Assembly: GCA_937863995.1 (NCBI GenBank) | Contig: CALMIK010000096.1 | Span: 28,862-92,861, forward strand | Origin: an uncultured Chelatococcus sp. | GTDB taxonomy: Bacteria > Pseudomonadota > Alphaproteobacteria > Rhizobiales > Beijerinckiaceae | Length of the DNA stretch: 64,000 nucleotides | Direction of reading: 5' to 3' | Shown: in pieces, positions 51,352-61,019 of the stretch | How the letters are laid out: each line of letters begins with the position of its first letter | Position numbering within the stretch: position 1 is the first letter of the stretch | The notes under the pieces: generated by a model | Databases searched by the model: none | Told to the model about the DNA's origin: nothing | The model's input: the letters and a program-made list of their open reading frames with translations, nothing else | Made by a program: the position numbers and the translations under genes

Positions 51352-51702
51352 TCAATACACCGGGTTGCCTGTCGGCACCGGGGAACGCGGGCCGAGCAGG
51401 ATGACGCGTCCCGCCTCGTCGCCCACGCCAAGGATCAGCACCTGCGACTGGAAGCCCGCGATGTTGCGCGGCGGGAAGTTGACGACGCACACGACCTGCG
51501 TGCCGACCAGTTCCTCGATGGCATATCCCGTGACCTGCGCGCTCGACCAGCGGATGCCGAGCGCGCCCAGATCGACGGCGATCTTGTAGGACGGGTTTCG
51601 CGCCTTTGGAAACGGCTCCACCTCGACCACGCGCCCGATGCGGATATCGAGGCTCGCGAACACGTCGTAGGTGACGTCCGGCTTGGGCGATGTTTCCGTC
51701 AT
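51352..51702 (-). CDS. CsaA-like tRNA-binding-domain protein
   Basis: 116 residues, the stand-alone EMAP-II/Trbp111 OB-fold. Recognisable blocks are FASLDIRIGRVVEVEPFPKARNPSYKIAVDLG, SSAQVTGY and VVNFPPRNIAGFQSQVLILG. Homologues such as CsaA and Trbp111 bind tRNA or act as export chaperones in other bacteria; which applies here is open. ATG 51702 has GGAG six bases upstream. It is separated from the RND operon by that operon's terminator. Confidence 0.92.
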   Translation of the reverse strand: MTETSPKPDVTYDVFASLDIRIGRVVEVEPFPKARNPSYKIAVDLGALGIRWSSAQVTGYAIEELVGTQVVCVVNFPPRNIAGFQSQVLILGVGDEAGRVILLGPRSPVPTGNPVY

Positions 51703-51732
51703 GGCGGTCTCCTGACATGCTTCTGCTGGGGC

Positions 51733-51770
51733 AAAAAAACGTCCCGGAGGCGGCGGGCGCTTCCGGGACG
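51733..51770 (-). terminator. Rho-independent terminator of the RND efflux operon
   Basis: CGTCCCGGA (51740-51748) pairs with TCCGGGACG (51762-51770), followed on the minus strand by seven T (A run 51733-51739). It begins 39 bases after the RND pump stop codon. Confidence 0.88.
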
Positions 51771-51808
51771 GGATTATTTTAACGCGACATCGGGCGAAGG
51801 CACAGGGC

Positions 51809-54800
51809 TTATTCGGCCGGCGTGACCGTGCTGTGTCCGGCGCTTTCCGCCTCCCGCGCCTTGCGCCCGCCGAAAAGGCGCATCACGAAGGTGAAGAATA
51901 CCGGCACGAAGAACACGGCGAGCAAGGTGGCCGAGATCATGCCGCCCATCACGCCCGTGCCGATGGCCTGCTGGCTGCCGGCGCTGGCGCCGGACGCGAT
52001 GGCGAGCGGCAGCACGCCGAGCGTGAACGCCAGCGACGTCATGATGATCGGCCGGAAGCGCAGGTGGGCTGCCTCTATGGCGGAGTCCATCACAGACCGG
52101 CCTTCCGCATAGAGGTCCTTGGCGAACTCCACGATCAGGATGGCGTTCTTGGCCGAGAGGCCGATGATCGCGATCAGGCCGACCTTGAAGTACACGTCGT
52201 TGGGCATGTCGCGCAGCATCACCGCCGCCACCGAACCGATGGCGCCGAGCGGCACGACAAGCAGCACCGACAGCGGAATCGACCAGCTTTCATAAAGCGC
52301 TGCCAGGAACAGGAACACGACCAGGCAGCTCAGCGCCAGCAGGAACGGCGCCTGCGAGCCGGACTGGATCTCCTGCAGCGACTGCCCGGTCCATTCGTAG
52401 CCGAAACCGGCGGGCAGGTTGCCCGCTAGCCGCTGCATTTCCGTGATCGCATCGCCGGACGAGAAGCCCGGCGCCGCCTGGCCGGCGATGCGGACCGACG
52501 GATAGCCGTTGTAGCCCACGACCATCGCCGGTCCCTTGGCCCATACCGCGGAGGCGAAGGCGGACAGCGGCACCATGCCGCCGTTGGCGTTGCGGACGTT
52601 GATGTTCATCAGGTCGTCGATCTGACGGCGCCTGTCCTGATCGGCCTGCACGGTCACGCGCTGCATGCGTCCCATGTTGGGGAAGTCGTTGACGTAGGTC
52701 GATCCCAGGCTGGTCGAGATGGCGTGGTTGATGTCGGCGAAGGTGACGCCGAACGTGTTCGCCTTCTCGCGGTCGATGGAGACGTCGATCTGCGGCCCGT
52801 CGGGCAGGCCCTCCACGCGCACGCCGGCGAGAACCGGGCTTGCCGTTGCGGCTGCCAACAGACTGTCGCGGGCCGCGGCGAGCGCTCCAAGTCCCTGGCC
52901 GCCGCGGTCCTGCAGGCGGAACTCGAAGCCGCTCGAGGTGCCGAGCCCCTGGATCGGCGGCGGCGACAGGCCGAAGGCGATCGCGTCGCGGATACCGAAG
53001 AGCTGCATGTTAACGCGTCCGGCGATGGCGTTGGCGGAATCGTTCGGCCCGCGCTCCGACCAGTCCTTGAGCGTGGCGAAGGCCAGCGCCGCATTCTGCC
53101 CCGAGCCGTCGAAGCTGAATCCGCTGATCACGATGAGGTCCCTGACCGCCTTCTCGCCCTTGACCACGTTTTCGAGGGTCTGGATGACCTCCATCATGCG
53201 GTTGCTGGTCGCCTCCGGCGGTCCCTGCATGCTGACGATGATGTAGCCCTGGTCCTCGTTCGGCAGGAACGCCGAAGGCAGCTGCACGAACAGGTAGCCG
53301 AGCGCGGCGAAGATCACGGCGTAGATCACCATGAAGCGCCCGGAGCGCCGCACGAGGAAACCGACCACGCCCTGATAGCGGTGGGAGATGCGGTCGAAGT
53401 TGCGGTTGAACCAGCCGAAGAAGCCGCGCTTCTCTTCGTGGTGGCCCTTCTCCACCGGCTTCAGGAAGGTGGCGCACATCGCCGGCGTCAGCGACAGGGC
53501 GAGCAGAGCCGAGAACAGGATCGACACCACCATGGTGAGGCTGAACTGGCGGTAGATCACGCCGACCGCGCCGGGGAAGAAGGCCATCGGCACGAACACG
53601 GCGGTGAGCACCAGCGTGATGCCGATGATCGCGCCCGAGATCTGCTTCATCGCCTTGCGGGTGGCCTCGCGCGGCGGCAGCCCTTCCTCGGACATGATGC
53701 GCTCGACGTTCTCCACCACCACGATGGCGTCGTCGACGAGGATACCGATGGCGAGCACCATGGCGAACATGGTGAGCACGTTGATGGAGAAGCCCGTCAT
53801 CAGCATCACCGAGCAGGTGCCGAGCAGCGCGATCGGCACCACGATGATCGGAATCAGCGTGTAGCGGAAGTTCTGAAGGAACAGGAACACCACCACCAGC
53901 ACGAGCCCGACGGCTTCGAGCAGGGTGTGGAACACCTTCTCGATTGACACTTCCACGAACGGGGCCGTGTCGTAGGGAATGCTCCAGGAGATATTGGTGG
54001 GGAAGAACTGGCCCAGCTCCTCCATGCGCTTCTGGATGGCCTGCGACGTCGCCATGGCGTTGGCGCCGGGCGCGAGCTGCACGCCGATGGCCGCGCTGGG
54101 GTTGCCATTGAGGCGCGAGGCGGTGTTGTAATCCTGGCCGCCGACCTCGATGCGCGCCACGTCGCGCAGCCTCACCGAAGAGCCGTCCGGGTTGGCGCGC
54201 AACACGATGGCGCCGAATGCGTCCGGCGTCGCCAGCTGGCCCGTCACCTGCACGGTGGCGGAGATCGACTGGTCGATGGGGTTGGGCTGTGCGCCGATGC
54301 GTCCCGCCGCCACCTGCGCGTTCTGGGCGCGGATAGCGTTGGTGATGTCGGTCGTGGTCAGCTGGAGGCCGATCATTTTCTCGGGATCGATCCAGATGCG
54401 CATCGAGCGCTCGGCGCCGAAGAGCTGCGCCTTGCCGACGCCCGGCACGCGCCGGACCTCGCTCAACACGTTGCGCGTCATGAAGTCGCCCAGGCCGATG
54501 GCGTCGGTCGTGCCGTCGGAGGAGGTGACGGCGATCACCATGAGGAAGCCCGAGCTCGTCTGCTCGGTCTGGATGCCTTGCTGGGCAACGGCCTGCGGCA
54601 GGCGCGGCTGCACGCGCGCGACGCGGTTCTGCACCTCGGTCGTGGCGAAGTTCACGTCGGTGCCGGGGGCGAAGGTGACGTTGATCTGCACCGCGCCCGT
54701 GGTGTCGGACGTCGATTCGAAATAAAGCAGGCCCTGGATGCCGTTTAGCTCTTCCTCGATGAGCCGCGTCACGCTGTCGTAGATTTCGTCAGGCGATGCG

Positions 54801-54952
54801 CCTGGATAGACGGTGGACACCTGCACCTGCGGCGGCGCGACGTCGGGATATTGCGAAACCGGCAGCAGCGGGATCGAAATCAGGCCCGCGAGTATCATGA
54901 AGATCGCCACCACCCAGGCGAAGACGGGGCGGTCGATGAAGAAACTGGGCAT
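51809..54952 (-). CDS. RND multidrug efflux pump, inner-membrane subunit (HAE1/AcrB type)
   Basis: 1047 residues, full length, twelve helices in two repeats with two large periplasmic loops. The proton-relay motif GILVDDAIVVVENVERIMSEEG with paired Asp lies in helix 4 (about residue 407), and the N-terminal FIDRPVFAWVVAIFMILAG, the FLPNEDQGYI and the GLSAKNAILIVEFAK blocks are those of the hydrophobe/amphiphile pumps. It exports drugs and detergents from periplasm or membrane when joined to an adaptor and TolC-like channel. The adaptor gene lies 24 bases upstream; no outer-membrane channel or regulator gene is adjacent. Confidence 0.97.
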   Translation of the reverse strand: MPSFFIDRPVFAWVVAIFMILAGLISIPLLPVSQYPDVAPPQVQVSTVYPGASPDEIYDSVTRLIEEELNGIQGLLYFESTSDTTGAVQINVTFAPGTDVNFATTEVQNRVARVQPRLPQAVAQQGIQTEQTSSGFLMVIAVTSSDGTTDAIGLGDFMTRNVLSEVRRVPGVGKAQLFGAERSMRIWIDPEKMIGLQLTTTDITNAIRAQNAQVAAGRIGAQPNPIDQSISATVQVTGQLATPDAFGAIVLRANPDGSSVRLRDVARIEVGGQDYNTASRLNGNPSAAIGVQLAPGANAMATSQAIQKRMEELGQFFPTNISWSIPYDTAPFVEVSIEKVFHTLLEAVGLVLVVVFLFLQNFRYTLIPIIVVPIALLGTCSVMLMTGFSINVLTMFAMVLAIGILVDDAIVVVENVERIMSEEGLPPREATRKAMKQISGAIIGITLVLTAVFVPMAFFPGAVGVIYRQFSLTMVVSILFSALLALSLTPAMCATFLKPVEKGHHEEKRGFFGWFNRNFDRISHRYQGVVGFLVRRSGRFMVIYAVIFAALGYLFVQLPSAFLPNEDQGYIIVSMQGPPEATSNRMMEVIQTLENVVKGEKAVRDLIVISGFSFDGSGQNAALAFATLKDWSERGPNDSANAIAGRVNMQLFGIRDAIAFGLSPPPIQGLGTSSGFEFRLQDRGGQGLGALAAARDSLLAAATASPVLAGVRVEGLPDGPQIDVSIDREKANTFGVTFADINHAISTSLGSTYVNDFPNMGRMQRVTVQADQDRRRQIDDLMNINVRNANGGMVPLSAFASAVWAKGPAMVVGYNGYPSVRIAGQAAPGFSSGDAITEMQRLAGNLPAGFGYEWTGQSLQEIQSGSQAPFLLALSCLVVFLFLAALYESWSIPLSVLLVVPLGAIGSVAAVMLRDMPNDVYFKVGLIAIIGLSAKNAILIVEFAKDLYAEGRSVMDSAIEAAHLRFRPIIMTSLAFTLGVLPLAIASGASAGSQQAIGTGVMGGMISATLLAVFFVPVFFTFVMRLFGGRKAREAESAGHSTVTPAE

Positions 54953-54976
54953 CTCTTGCGCTCCTTGCTGGCGACC

Positions 54977-56191
54977 CTACTGAGCGCTCGTCGCGGCCGG
55001 CGCCGAGGGAACGGGCGCCGCCGATGCGGTTTCCGGCTTCCATTCCTGCGGCGCGACGGGCGCGCCGGGGCGGATTTTCTGGAAGCCCTCGACGACGACC
55101 TTGTCGCCGGGGTTGAGCCCGTCGGTGATCACCGAGCGGCCGCCGACCACGCGACCGGTCTGCACCGGGCGGATGGCGATCTTCGATTCTCCGTCGACGA
55201 CGTAGACGAGCGCCTGTCCGCCGGTATCGCGCTGCACCGCCTGCTGCGGCACCGCTATCGCGGACTTCTCGACGCCCTGCTCGATCTGGATGCGCACGTA
55301 CATGCCGGGCAGCAGGTCGTCTTCGGGGTTGGGGAACTGGCCGCGCATCGTCACCTGGCCGGTGGTGGCGTCCACGGTCACCTCGGCGAACAGCAGGCGG
55401 CCGTTGTGCTGGTAGGGCGTGCCGTCATCGAACAGCAGGCGCACGGGCGCCTCGTTGCCGTTCGCGCCGGTGATCGTGCCCGCCGCCGCGGCGCGGCGCA
55501 GGTTGAGCAGGTCGTTCACCGATTGCGTGAAGTCGGCGTAGATCGGGTCGAGCTGCTGGATGGTGGCGAGCGCCTCGGGCGTGCCGGAACCCACCAGCGC
55601 GCCCTCGGTGATGAGGGCGCGGCCGATGCGGCCGCTGATCGGCGCGGTCACGTCGGCGTATTGCAGGTCGAGCTTGGCGGTCGACAGCGCGGCCCTGGCG
55701 GAGGCGACGTCGGCGTCGGCCTTGGCGAGGGCGGCGACGCTGTTCTCCAGCGCCTGGGTGCTGGCGACGTTGCGCGCCTGCAGCTCCTTGTTGCGGTTGG
55801 CGTTCTGCGTGGCGTTGAGCTGCTCGGCCTGGGCCCGCTGCAGGGCCGCCTCGGCGCTCGCCACCCGCAGGCGGAACGGCTCGGGATCGATGCGATAGAG
55901 TACGTCGCCCTCTTTCACCTGGCTGCCCTGGGTGAACACCCGCTCGATCACGATGCCGGACACGCGCGGGCGCACCTCGGCGATGCGAGTCGGCGTCACG
56001 CGGCCGGGCAATTCGTTGACGATCGGGATCGCCTCCGCCTTTACCGTCACGATGCTCACGGGCATCGGCGGCATGGCCGGCGGGCCGCCGGCCTGTTTTT
56101 GCTGGCTCTCGTCCGAGCAGGCAGCGAGCGCCAGCGGCGCCAGAAGCGAGATGCCGACGAGAAAAGCCCTGAGTGACGAAGGGACTTGCAT
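54977..56191 (-). CDS. RND efflux membrane-fusion (adaptor) lipoprotein (AcrA type)
   Basis: 404 residues. A lipoprotein signal peptide ends in the lipobox LAAC (C25), anchoring it in the inner membrane facing the periplasm. It then shows the barrel-sandwich half IVNELPGRVTPTRIAEVRPRVSGIV, a helical hairpin (about 105-165), the second lipoyl half and the beta-barrel region VRLLFDDGTPYQHNGRLLFAEVTV. It links the RND pump to an outer-membrane channel. ATG 56191 has AGGA eight bases upstream; longer starts at 56215 and 56224 lack a site. It is first of the two-gene operon; a Pro-rich tail follows residue 375. Confidence 0.95.
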   Translation of the reverse strand: MQVPSSLRAFLVGISLLAPLALAACSDESQQKQAGGPPAMPPMPVSIVTVKAEAIPIVNELPGRVTPTRIAEVRPRVSGIVIERVFTQGSQVKEGDVLYRIDPEPFRLRVASAEAALQRAQAEQLNATQNANRNKELQARNVASTQALENSVAALAKADADVASARAALSTAKLDLQYADVTAPISGRIGRALITEGALVGSGTPEALATIQQLDPIYADFTQSVNDLLNLRRAAAAGTITGANGNEAPVRLLFDDGTPYQHNGRLLFAEVTVDATTGQVTMRGQFPNPEDDLLPGMYVRIQIEQGVEKSAIAVPQQAVQRDTGGQALVYVVDGESKIAIRPVQTGRVVGGRSVITDGLNPGDKVVVEGFQKIRPGAPVAPQEWKPETASAAPVPSAPAATSAQ

Positions 56192-56367
56192 GAATTCAGT
56201 CCTGATTTCATTCATTGACGACAACGATCACGGGCGAGGAACTCCCTCGCCCTTCAACGTAATAATGCAGTGTTCGGAAGAACCATTGTCTTGTGCCGCG
56301 AGTCAAGCGCGCATCTGGTGTCAGGTTGCGCGCGTGTGCGGGGTGGCACGGGGATGCTCGCCCCCGT

Positions 56368-58233
56368 TCATGCCTCCAGAGCCTCGAGTTCGGTGATGAA
56401 ACCGTCGATGAGGCCGAGGCCGTACTGCCAGAAAGCGGGGTCGCCCGCATCAAGGCCGAAGGGCGCGAGGAGCTCCCGGTAGCCCTTCGATCCGCCCGCC
56501 GCCAGCAGGGCGAAGTATTTGTCGACGAACCCGTCCGGCGCCTTCTCATACACGCCGTAGAGCGAGTTCACGAGGCAGTCGCCGAAGGCGTAGGCGTAGA
56601 CGTAGAACGGCGAATGGATGAAGTGCGGGATGTAGGTCCAGAACGTCTCGTAGCCGGGATTGAGCCGGATCGCCGGCCCCAGGCTCTCGCCCTGCACCGA
56701 CAGCCACAGCTCGTTGATGCCCTCGGTGGTGAGCTCGCCCTCGCGGCGCGCGGCATGCACCTTGCGCTCGAACTGGTAGAAGGCGATTTGCCGCACCACG
56801 GTGTTGATCATGTCCTCCACCTTGCCGGCGAGCAGCACCTTGCGCTGCAACGGATCGGTGGTGCCGGCGAGCAGCTTGCGGAAGGTCAGCATCTCGCCGA
56901 AAACCGACGCCGTCTCGGCCAGCGTCAGGGGCGTGGGGGCCATCAGCGCGCCGTTTTCGGCCGCCAGCACCTGATGCACCCCATGCCCGAGCTCGTGGGC
57001 GAGCGTCATCACGTCGCGCGGCTTGCCCAGATAGTTCAGCAGCACGTAGGGATGGGCCGAGGGCACGGTGGGGTGCGCGAAGGCGCCGGGCGCCTTGCCG
57101 GGGCGCGTCGGCGCATCGATCCAGTTGCGGTCGAAGAAGCGGCCGGCGATCTCAGCCATGCGCGGGGAGAAGTCGCCGTAGGCGCCGAGCACGGTGGCGC
57201 GTGCCTCCTCCCAGCCGATGACGCGGTTGTCCGTTTCCGGCAGCGGCGCGTTGCGGTCCCAGTTCTCGAGCACGTCCTTGCCAAGCCACTTGGCCTTCAG
57301 CTTGTAATAACGGTGCGACAGGCGCGGATAGGCGGCGCGCACGGCCTCCACCAGTGCCTCCACAACCTCGCGCTCGACGCGGTTGGCGAGGTGGCGGGAA
57401 TCGGCGATGTCCTCGAAGCCGCGCCAGCGGTCGGAAATCTCCTTGTCCTTGGCCAGCGTGTTGGTAATCAGCGTGAAGACGCGCGCATTCTCGGCGAATA
57501 CCTTCGACAGTGCCCCGCTCGCGTCGCGGCGCAGCGTTTCGTCCGGGTCCTGCAGCTTGTCGAGCGTCTCCTCCAGCGTCAGCGACCGGTCGCGCAGATC
57601 GAAGCGCAGCGAGGCGAGGGTTTCGTCGTAGAGGCGGTTCCAGGCGCCGCGTCCGGTGACGGACTTCTCGTGGAACAGCTTCTCGACGGTGTCGTCGAGC
57701 TGGTAGGGCTTGTCCTGCGCCAGGTCCTCGATCCACGGGCGCCAGCGCGCCAGCGGCTCCCGGGCCGCCGCCTGCGCCAGCAGCGCATCGTCGAGACGGT
57801 TGAGCTCGAGGGGGAAGAACAGCAGCTCGGTGCTGATGGCGGTGAGCTGATCCTGGGTGTCGCCATAGAACTTGGCGCGGGCGGAATCGGTCGTGTCGCC
57901 GGCGTAGACGAGGCTCGCGAAGGAGATCAGCCGGCCGAGCAGGTCCTCCAGCGCCTCGTAGCGGCCGACCGCCGCGCCGAGCGCCTCCGCCGGGGCCTCG
58001 CCGCGCAGCAGGCTGTCGAGCTTCCCGGCGTAATCCTGCCGGAACGTTGTCGCCTCGCTTCGGGCGCGGGCGACATCCGCTGCGAACTCGGGAGCATCGA
58101 TGCCGGCGTAGAGGTCGCGCAGGTCCCATTCCGGCAGGCCGGTCAGCGGCGTCGCGGACACGGAAGCGCCGGCCGGCGCGCGCACGGCGGTGGTGACGCC
58201 GCGGCTGGCGGAAGGTGCAGTCTTCGAGGGCAT
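56368..58233 (-). CDS. pepF: Oligoendopeptidase F (M3 family metallopeptidase)
   Basis: 621 residues. Zinc-dependent cytoplasmic endopeptidase cutting short peptides. The metal/catalytic motif HELGHGVHQ (HEXXH), the PTPLTLAETASVFGEM third-ligand segment, and the late FWTYIPHFIHSPFYVYAYAFG substrate-binding block are intact; the first third is the helical M3 N-domain. ATG 58233 has GGAGAG five bases upstream. It is a single gene between the RND operon promoter and the MITE-like element. The PepF/M3B subgroup is assigned from length and the HELGHGVHQ context. Confidence 0.96.
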   Translation of the reverse strand: MPSKTAPSASRGVTTAVRAPAGASVSATPLTGLPEWDLRDLYAGIDAPEFAADVARARSEATTFRQDYAGKLDSLLRGEAPAEALGAAVGRYEALEDLLGRLISFASLVYAGDTTDSARAKFYGDTQDQLTAISTELLFFPLELNRLDDALLAQAAAREPLARWRPWIEDLAQDKPYQLDDTVEKLFHEKSVTGRGAWNRLYDETLASLRFDLRDRSLTLEETLDKLQDPDETLRRDASGALSKVFAENARVFTLITNTLAKDKEISDRWRGFEDIADSRHLANRVEREVVEALVEAVRAAYPRLSHRYYKLKAKWLGKDVLENWDRNAPLPETDNRVIGWEEARATVLGAYGDFSPRMAEIAGRFFDRNWIDAPTRPGKAPGAFAHPTVPSAHPYVLLNYLGKPRDVMTLAHELGHGVHQVLAAENGALMAPTPLTLAETASVFGEMLTFRKLLAGTTDPLQRKVLLAGKVEDMINTVVRQIAFYQFERKVHAARREGELTTEGINELWLSVQGESLGPAIRLNPGYETFWTYIPHFIHSPFYVYAYAFGDCLVNSLYGVYEKAPDGFVDKYFALLAAGGSKGYRELLAPFGLDAGDPAFWQYGLGLIDGFITELEALEA

Positions 58234-58426
58234 GGCTACTCTCCGTTCGGCGATTGTCCGGCAAGGCGGTGCAAGTTGCGCCTATGCCTGAAGAAGTCGG
58301 GCTCACAATGAACCATTTCGCGGGCAAGAACCGGCCAGGCCGAGTTACCCACATGAAACGGTGCACATATTGTTTGAAATGGTAAAGACGCGATTCACCT
58401 AAATCAACGATCGGTATATAGCCGGA

Positions 58427-58696
58427 TTAGAGGCTGTCAGCGACTATGGATAGGGTCTGGACGTCGGCGATTTTGCTTGAGTGCCAGGAAGTTGGCGACG
58501 GCAAATCGTCCGGTTTGCCGAGCCGGCCGACGCCGGAATCGGGCAAAAGCGCCACGCCGCTTCGCGGTGAGGTGAAACTGACCGACTGCAGCGTCGCATC
58601 ACTTGCCGATACAAAAGTATCGGCTGCGCAATGCTCCTTGCATTCCGGCAGTTTGACCTCATCCAAACCCTATCCATAGTCGCTGACAGCCTCTAA
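58427..58696. mobile_element. MITE-like element with 30-bp perfect terminal inverted repeats
   Basis: The arms 58427-58456 and 58667-58696 are perfect inverted repeats of 30 bases (outer part TTAGAGGCTGTCAGCGAC), extending four more bases inwards after one mismatch. If the true tips are GAGGCTGTC, the element is flanked on both sides by TA, the target duplication typical of the IS630/Tc1 superfamily and of the IS427 group of IS5. The 205-base interior has short frames on both strands (75-79 codons) that show no transposase motif, so it is non-autonomous. It sits between pepF and the L,D-transpeptidase gene. Confidence 0.8.
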
Positions 58697-58937
58697 CATC
58701 GCGTTCCGATAGATTAACGGAAAAGTTAAGAAGTCCTGCTTAGATGGGCCGGACAGGTGGCACCCTCGTGCCGCCTGCGTTGCGCGTGTGCGCCGCTGCC
58801 GGAAGCCGGCGCGTGCCCGGCGGATCATCGGGTGCTTCCAGCCTGCTGGAGGCCTCCGAAAGACAGCGACTTCCTGGAAAGAGGCCCGCCCGGCGCCGGT
58901 GTGCGCGGAAGGCTTCGTGTGCGGAGGACTTGCGGTT
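58697..58937. other. Leader region before the L,D-transpeptidase gene
   Basis: 241 bases with no gene I can support; the frame of the downstream gene is open here (from a start-like codon at 58788) but the encoded stretch is unlike the family. GGAGGA at 58923-58928 marks the true start at 58938. Confidence 0.5.
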
Positions 58938-60833
58938 ATGGCTAACATTGGCCGCCCCGGTCGGGCGCGTGGTCTGGCGGCGGGCGGGATGCTCCCCGGC
59001 GCTGCCGCGCTGGCCCTCTGCCTGTCTATCGCCGCCCCCGTCGCGGCCCGCTCCCCGCTGGCCCAGCCCCCGATTGCGCAGACACCGCGCGCCGATACCG
59101 TCGCCGATGCCGTCATGGCCGGGCAGGACGCAGACGCAATCACGACCGGCTCCATCAATCGGCGCGTGGACATGCCACGTGTGCCCGGCACCCCGCTCGG
59201 CGGCGCGGATATCCTGCTGCCGGCGACCAGTCATTATAATGTGAACGACGGCGCGCAATTCAGCGGCATGCTGAACGAGATCGGCATGCCCGTGCCGGGT
59301 GCGCCGCTGCCGCTCGATCTTCCCGCGCCCGATGTGGCGACGCATATCGGCGTGCGGCTTCTGGGTGACGAGAGCTCGCTTGGCCTCGCCCTGCCGCGCC
59401 CGCAGCTCGAGGCGATCGTGAAAGCCTACGAGGCGCGGGACTTCGCGCCGTTCTGGATTGAAAACGGCGCGTGGAGCGCCGCCGCCCGCGCCGCCCTCGC
59501 GGTGCTGGCGGATGCGGGCACGCATGCTCTGTCGCCCGATCGTTATGCGGTTCCGGCCCTGTCCGCCGACCGGCCGGCGACGCTTGCCAGCGCGGATATC
59601 GCGTTGTCCGCGGCGGTTGCCGCCTACGCGCGGGACGCCCGCGGCGCGCGCATCGACCGCGCCAAGATCGGCACCCTCGCGATGCCCCGGCTGGACCTGC
59701 CGGAGGCGGACGTGGTCATGGCGGCGGTTCTTGCCGCCGGCACGGGCGCGGGCGCCGTGCTCGACGCTTATCACCCGCGCGCGCCGCAATACCAGGCCCT
59801 GCGCCGGAAGCTGGCGGAGCTGCGCGGCGGGCGCGGCAATCCTCTCGCGCCGACGGCGCGCGTGCCGGACGGGCCGACGATCGAGGTGGGCATGCGCGAC
59901 GAGCGCGTGCCGCTGATCCGGGCGCGCTTCGGCATCAGCCCCGGCGACGACGTCGAGAACGCCAGCGTCTACGATGCCAGGCTGGCGGAGGCGGTGGCGG
60001 AGTTCCAGAAGGAGCACGGACTGCCCGGCGGCGGCGCGATGAATCGCCGCACCGTGGTGGCGCTGGCGGGCGAGGCGGCCGTGCCGGTGGGGCGCGTTGC
60101 CGACACCGCCCGGCTCGAGGCCGCGATCCGCGTCAACATGGAGCGCTGGCGCTGGTTCGCGCAGGATTTCGGCGAGCGCCATATCCTGGTGAACATCCCC
60201 GAGCAGGACGTCAAGATCATCGAATCCGGCCGCACCGTCCACCAGACGCGCGGCGTCATCGGCAAGACGACGTCGCCGACGCCGGTGTTCTCCGACACCA
60301 TGAGCTACATCGTGCTCAATCCTTCGTGGTACGTGCCGCCCTCCATCCTGAAAGCCGAGTTCCTGCCGGGGCTTGCGCGCGATCCCAATTATGCCGCCAA
60401 GCGCGGTTACGAGGTGATCCGCGACGGCAAGAACGTCACCGTGCGCCAGCCGCCGGGGGTCAGCAACGCGCTGGGCAACGTCAAGTTCATGTTCCCCAAC
60501 GACCTCGCGATCTATCTGCACGACACCCCCAACCGCACTGTCTTCAAGCGCAGCGAGCGGGCGCTGAGCAACGGCTGCATCCGTGTCGAAAATCCCATGA
60601 AGCTGGCGGAGGCCGTCGTCGGCAACGGCTGGACGGAAGACCGTCTCAACCGCCAGATTGGTGGCCGCGAGCGCAGCCTGCGCCTCGAGACGCCGTTGCC
60701 GATCCACTTGACCTATTTCACCCTTGCCGTTGATGCGGAAGGAAAGATCCGCACGATGCCGGATGTATACGGCTACGATCAACGCCTGAGGACAGCGCTC
60801 GATGCGCTTGATAAAAAAGGCGTCGGCCTGTAA
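58938..60833 (+). CDS. Periplasmic L,D-transpeptidase (YkuD family, YcbB-like)
   Basis: 631 residues. Forms 3-3 cross-links in peptidoglycan or attaches proteins to it, insensitive to most penicillins. A signal peptide (ALALCLSIAAPVAARS) is followed by a linker, an SCP-like/YcbB scaffold (about 145-300), a peptidoglycan-binding-type helical segment (VYDARLAEAVAEFQKEHGLPGGGAMNRRTVVAL) and the YkuD catalytic domain with HDTPNRTVFKRSERALSNGCIRV; C547 is the nucleophile. Start ATG 58938 has GGAGGA nine bases upstream. The DUF882 gene follows in the same direction, and MtgA is close, so this is a wall-building neighbourhood. Confidence 0.93.
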   Translation: MANIGRPGRARGLAAGGMLPGAAALALCLSIAAPVAARSPLAQPPIAQTPRADTVADAVMAGQDADAITTGSINRRVDMPRVPGTPLGGADILLPATSHYNVNDGAQFSGMLNEIGMPVPGAPLPLDLPAPDVATHIGVRLLGDESSLGLALPRPQLEAIVKAYEARDFAPFWIENGAWSAAARAALAVLADAGTHALSPDRYAVPALSADRPATLASADIALSAAVAAYARDARGARIDRAKIGTLAMPRLDLPEADVVMAAVLAAGTGAGAVLDAYHPRAPQYQALRRKLAELRGGRGNPLAPTARVPDGPTIEVGMRDERVPLIRARFGISPGDDVENASVYDARLAEAVAEFQKEHGLPGGGAMNRRTVVALAGEAAVPVGRVADTARLEAAIRVNMERWRWFAQDFGERHILVNIPEQDVKIIESGRTVHQTRGVIGKTTSPTPVFSDTMSYIVLNPSWYVPPSILKAEFLPGLARDPNYAAKRGYEVIRDGKNVTVRQPPGVSNALGNVKFMFPNDLAIYLHDTPNRTVFKRSERALSNGCIRVENPMKLAEAVVGNGWTEDRLNRQIGGRERSLRLETPLPIHLTYFTLAVDAEGKIRTMPDVYGYDQRLRTALDALDKKGVGL

Positions 60834-61019
60834 TCACGTAACCTCGGTGCGAATTCGTGCATTCCACCCGTGTTTCTTGTGCGCAACAGGTTGATGATTT
60901 TTTCGCATAAAGCTAACCTCTCGTTAATGCATCATCGGCAAGAGTGGCATGATCGGCGGCTGGTTGGGCCGCCCCATCGCGATCCATCGTAACGACGGCC
61001 GCCTGGCATCAGGGTGGTT
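60834..61019. other. Spacer between L,D-transpeptidase and DUF882 genes
   Basis: 186 bases including the AT-rich stretch 60895-60935, a likely promoter for the DUF882 gene. No hairpin terminator was seen after the L,D-transpeptidase stop, so read-through is also possible. Confidence 0.4.

Noticed and set aside
58444..58679. Short ORFs of 75-79 codons inside the MITE-like element
   Set aside because: They exist on both strands because the inverted arms carry start-like codons; none has a transposase or other motif.
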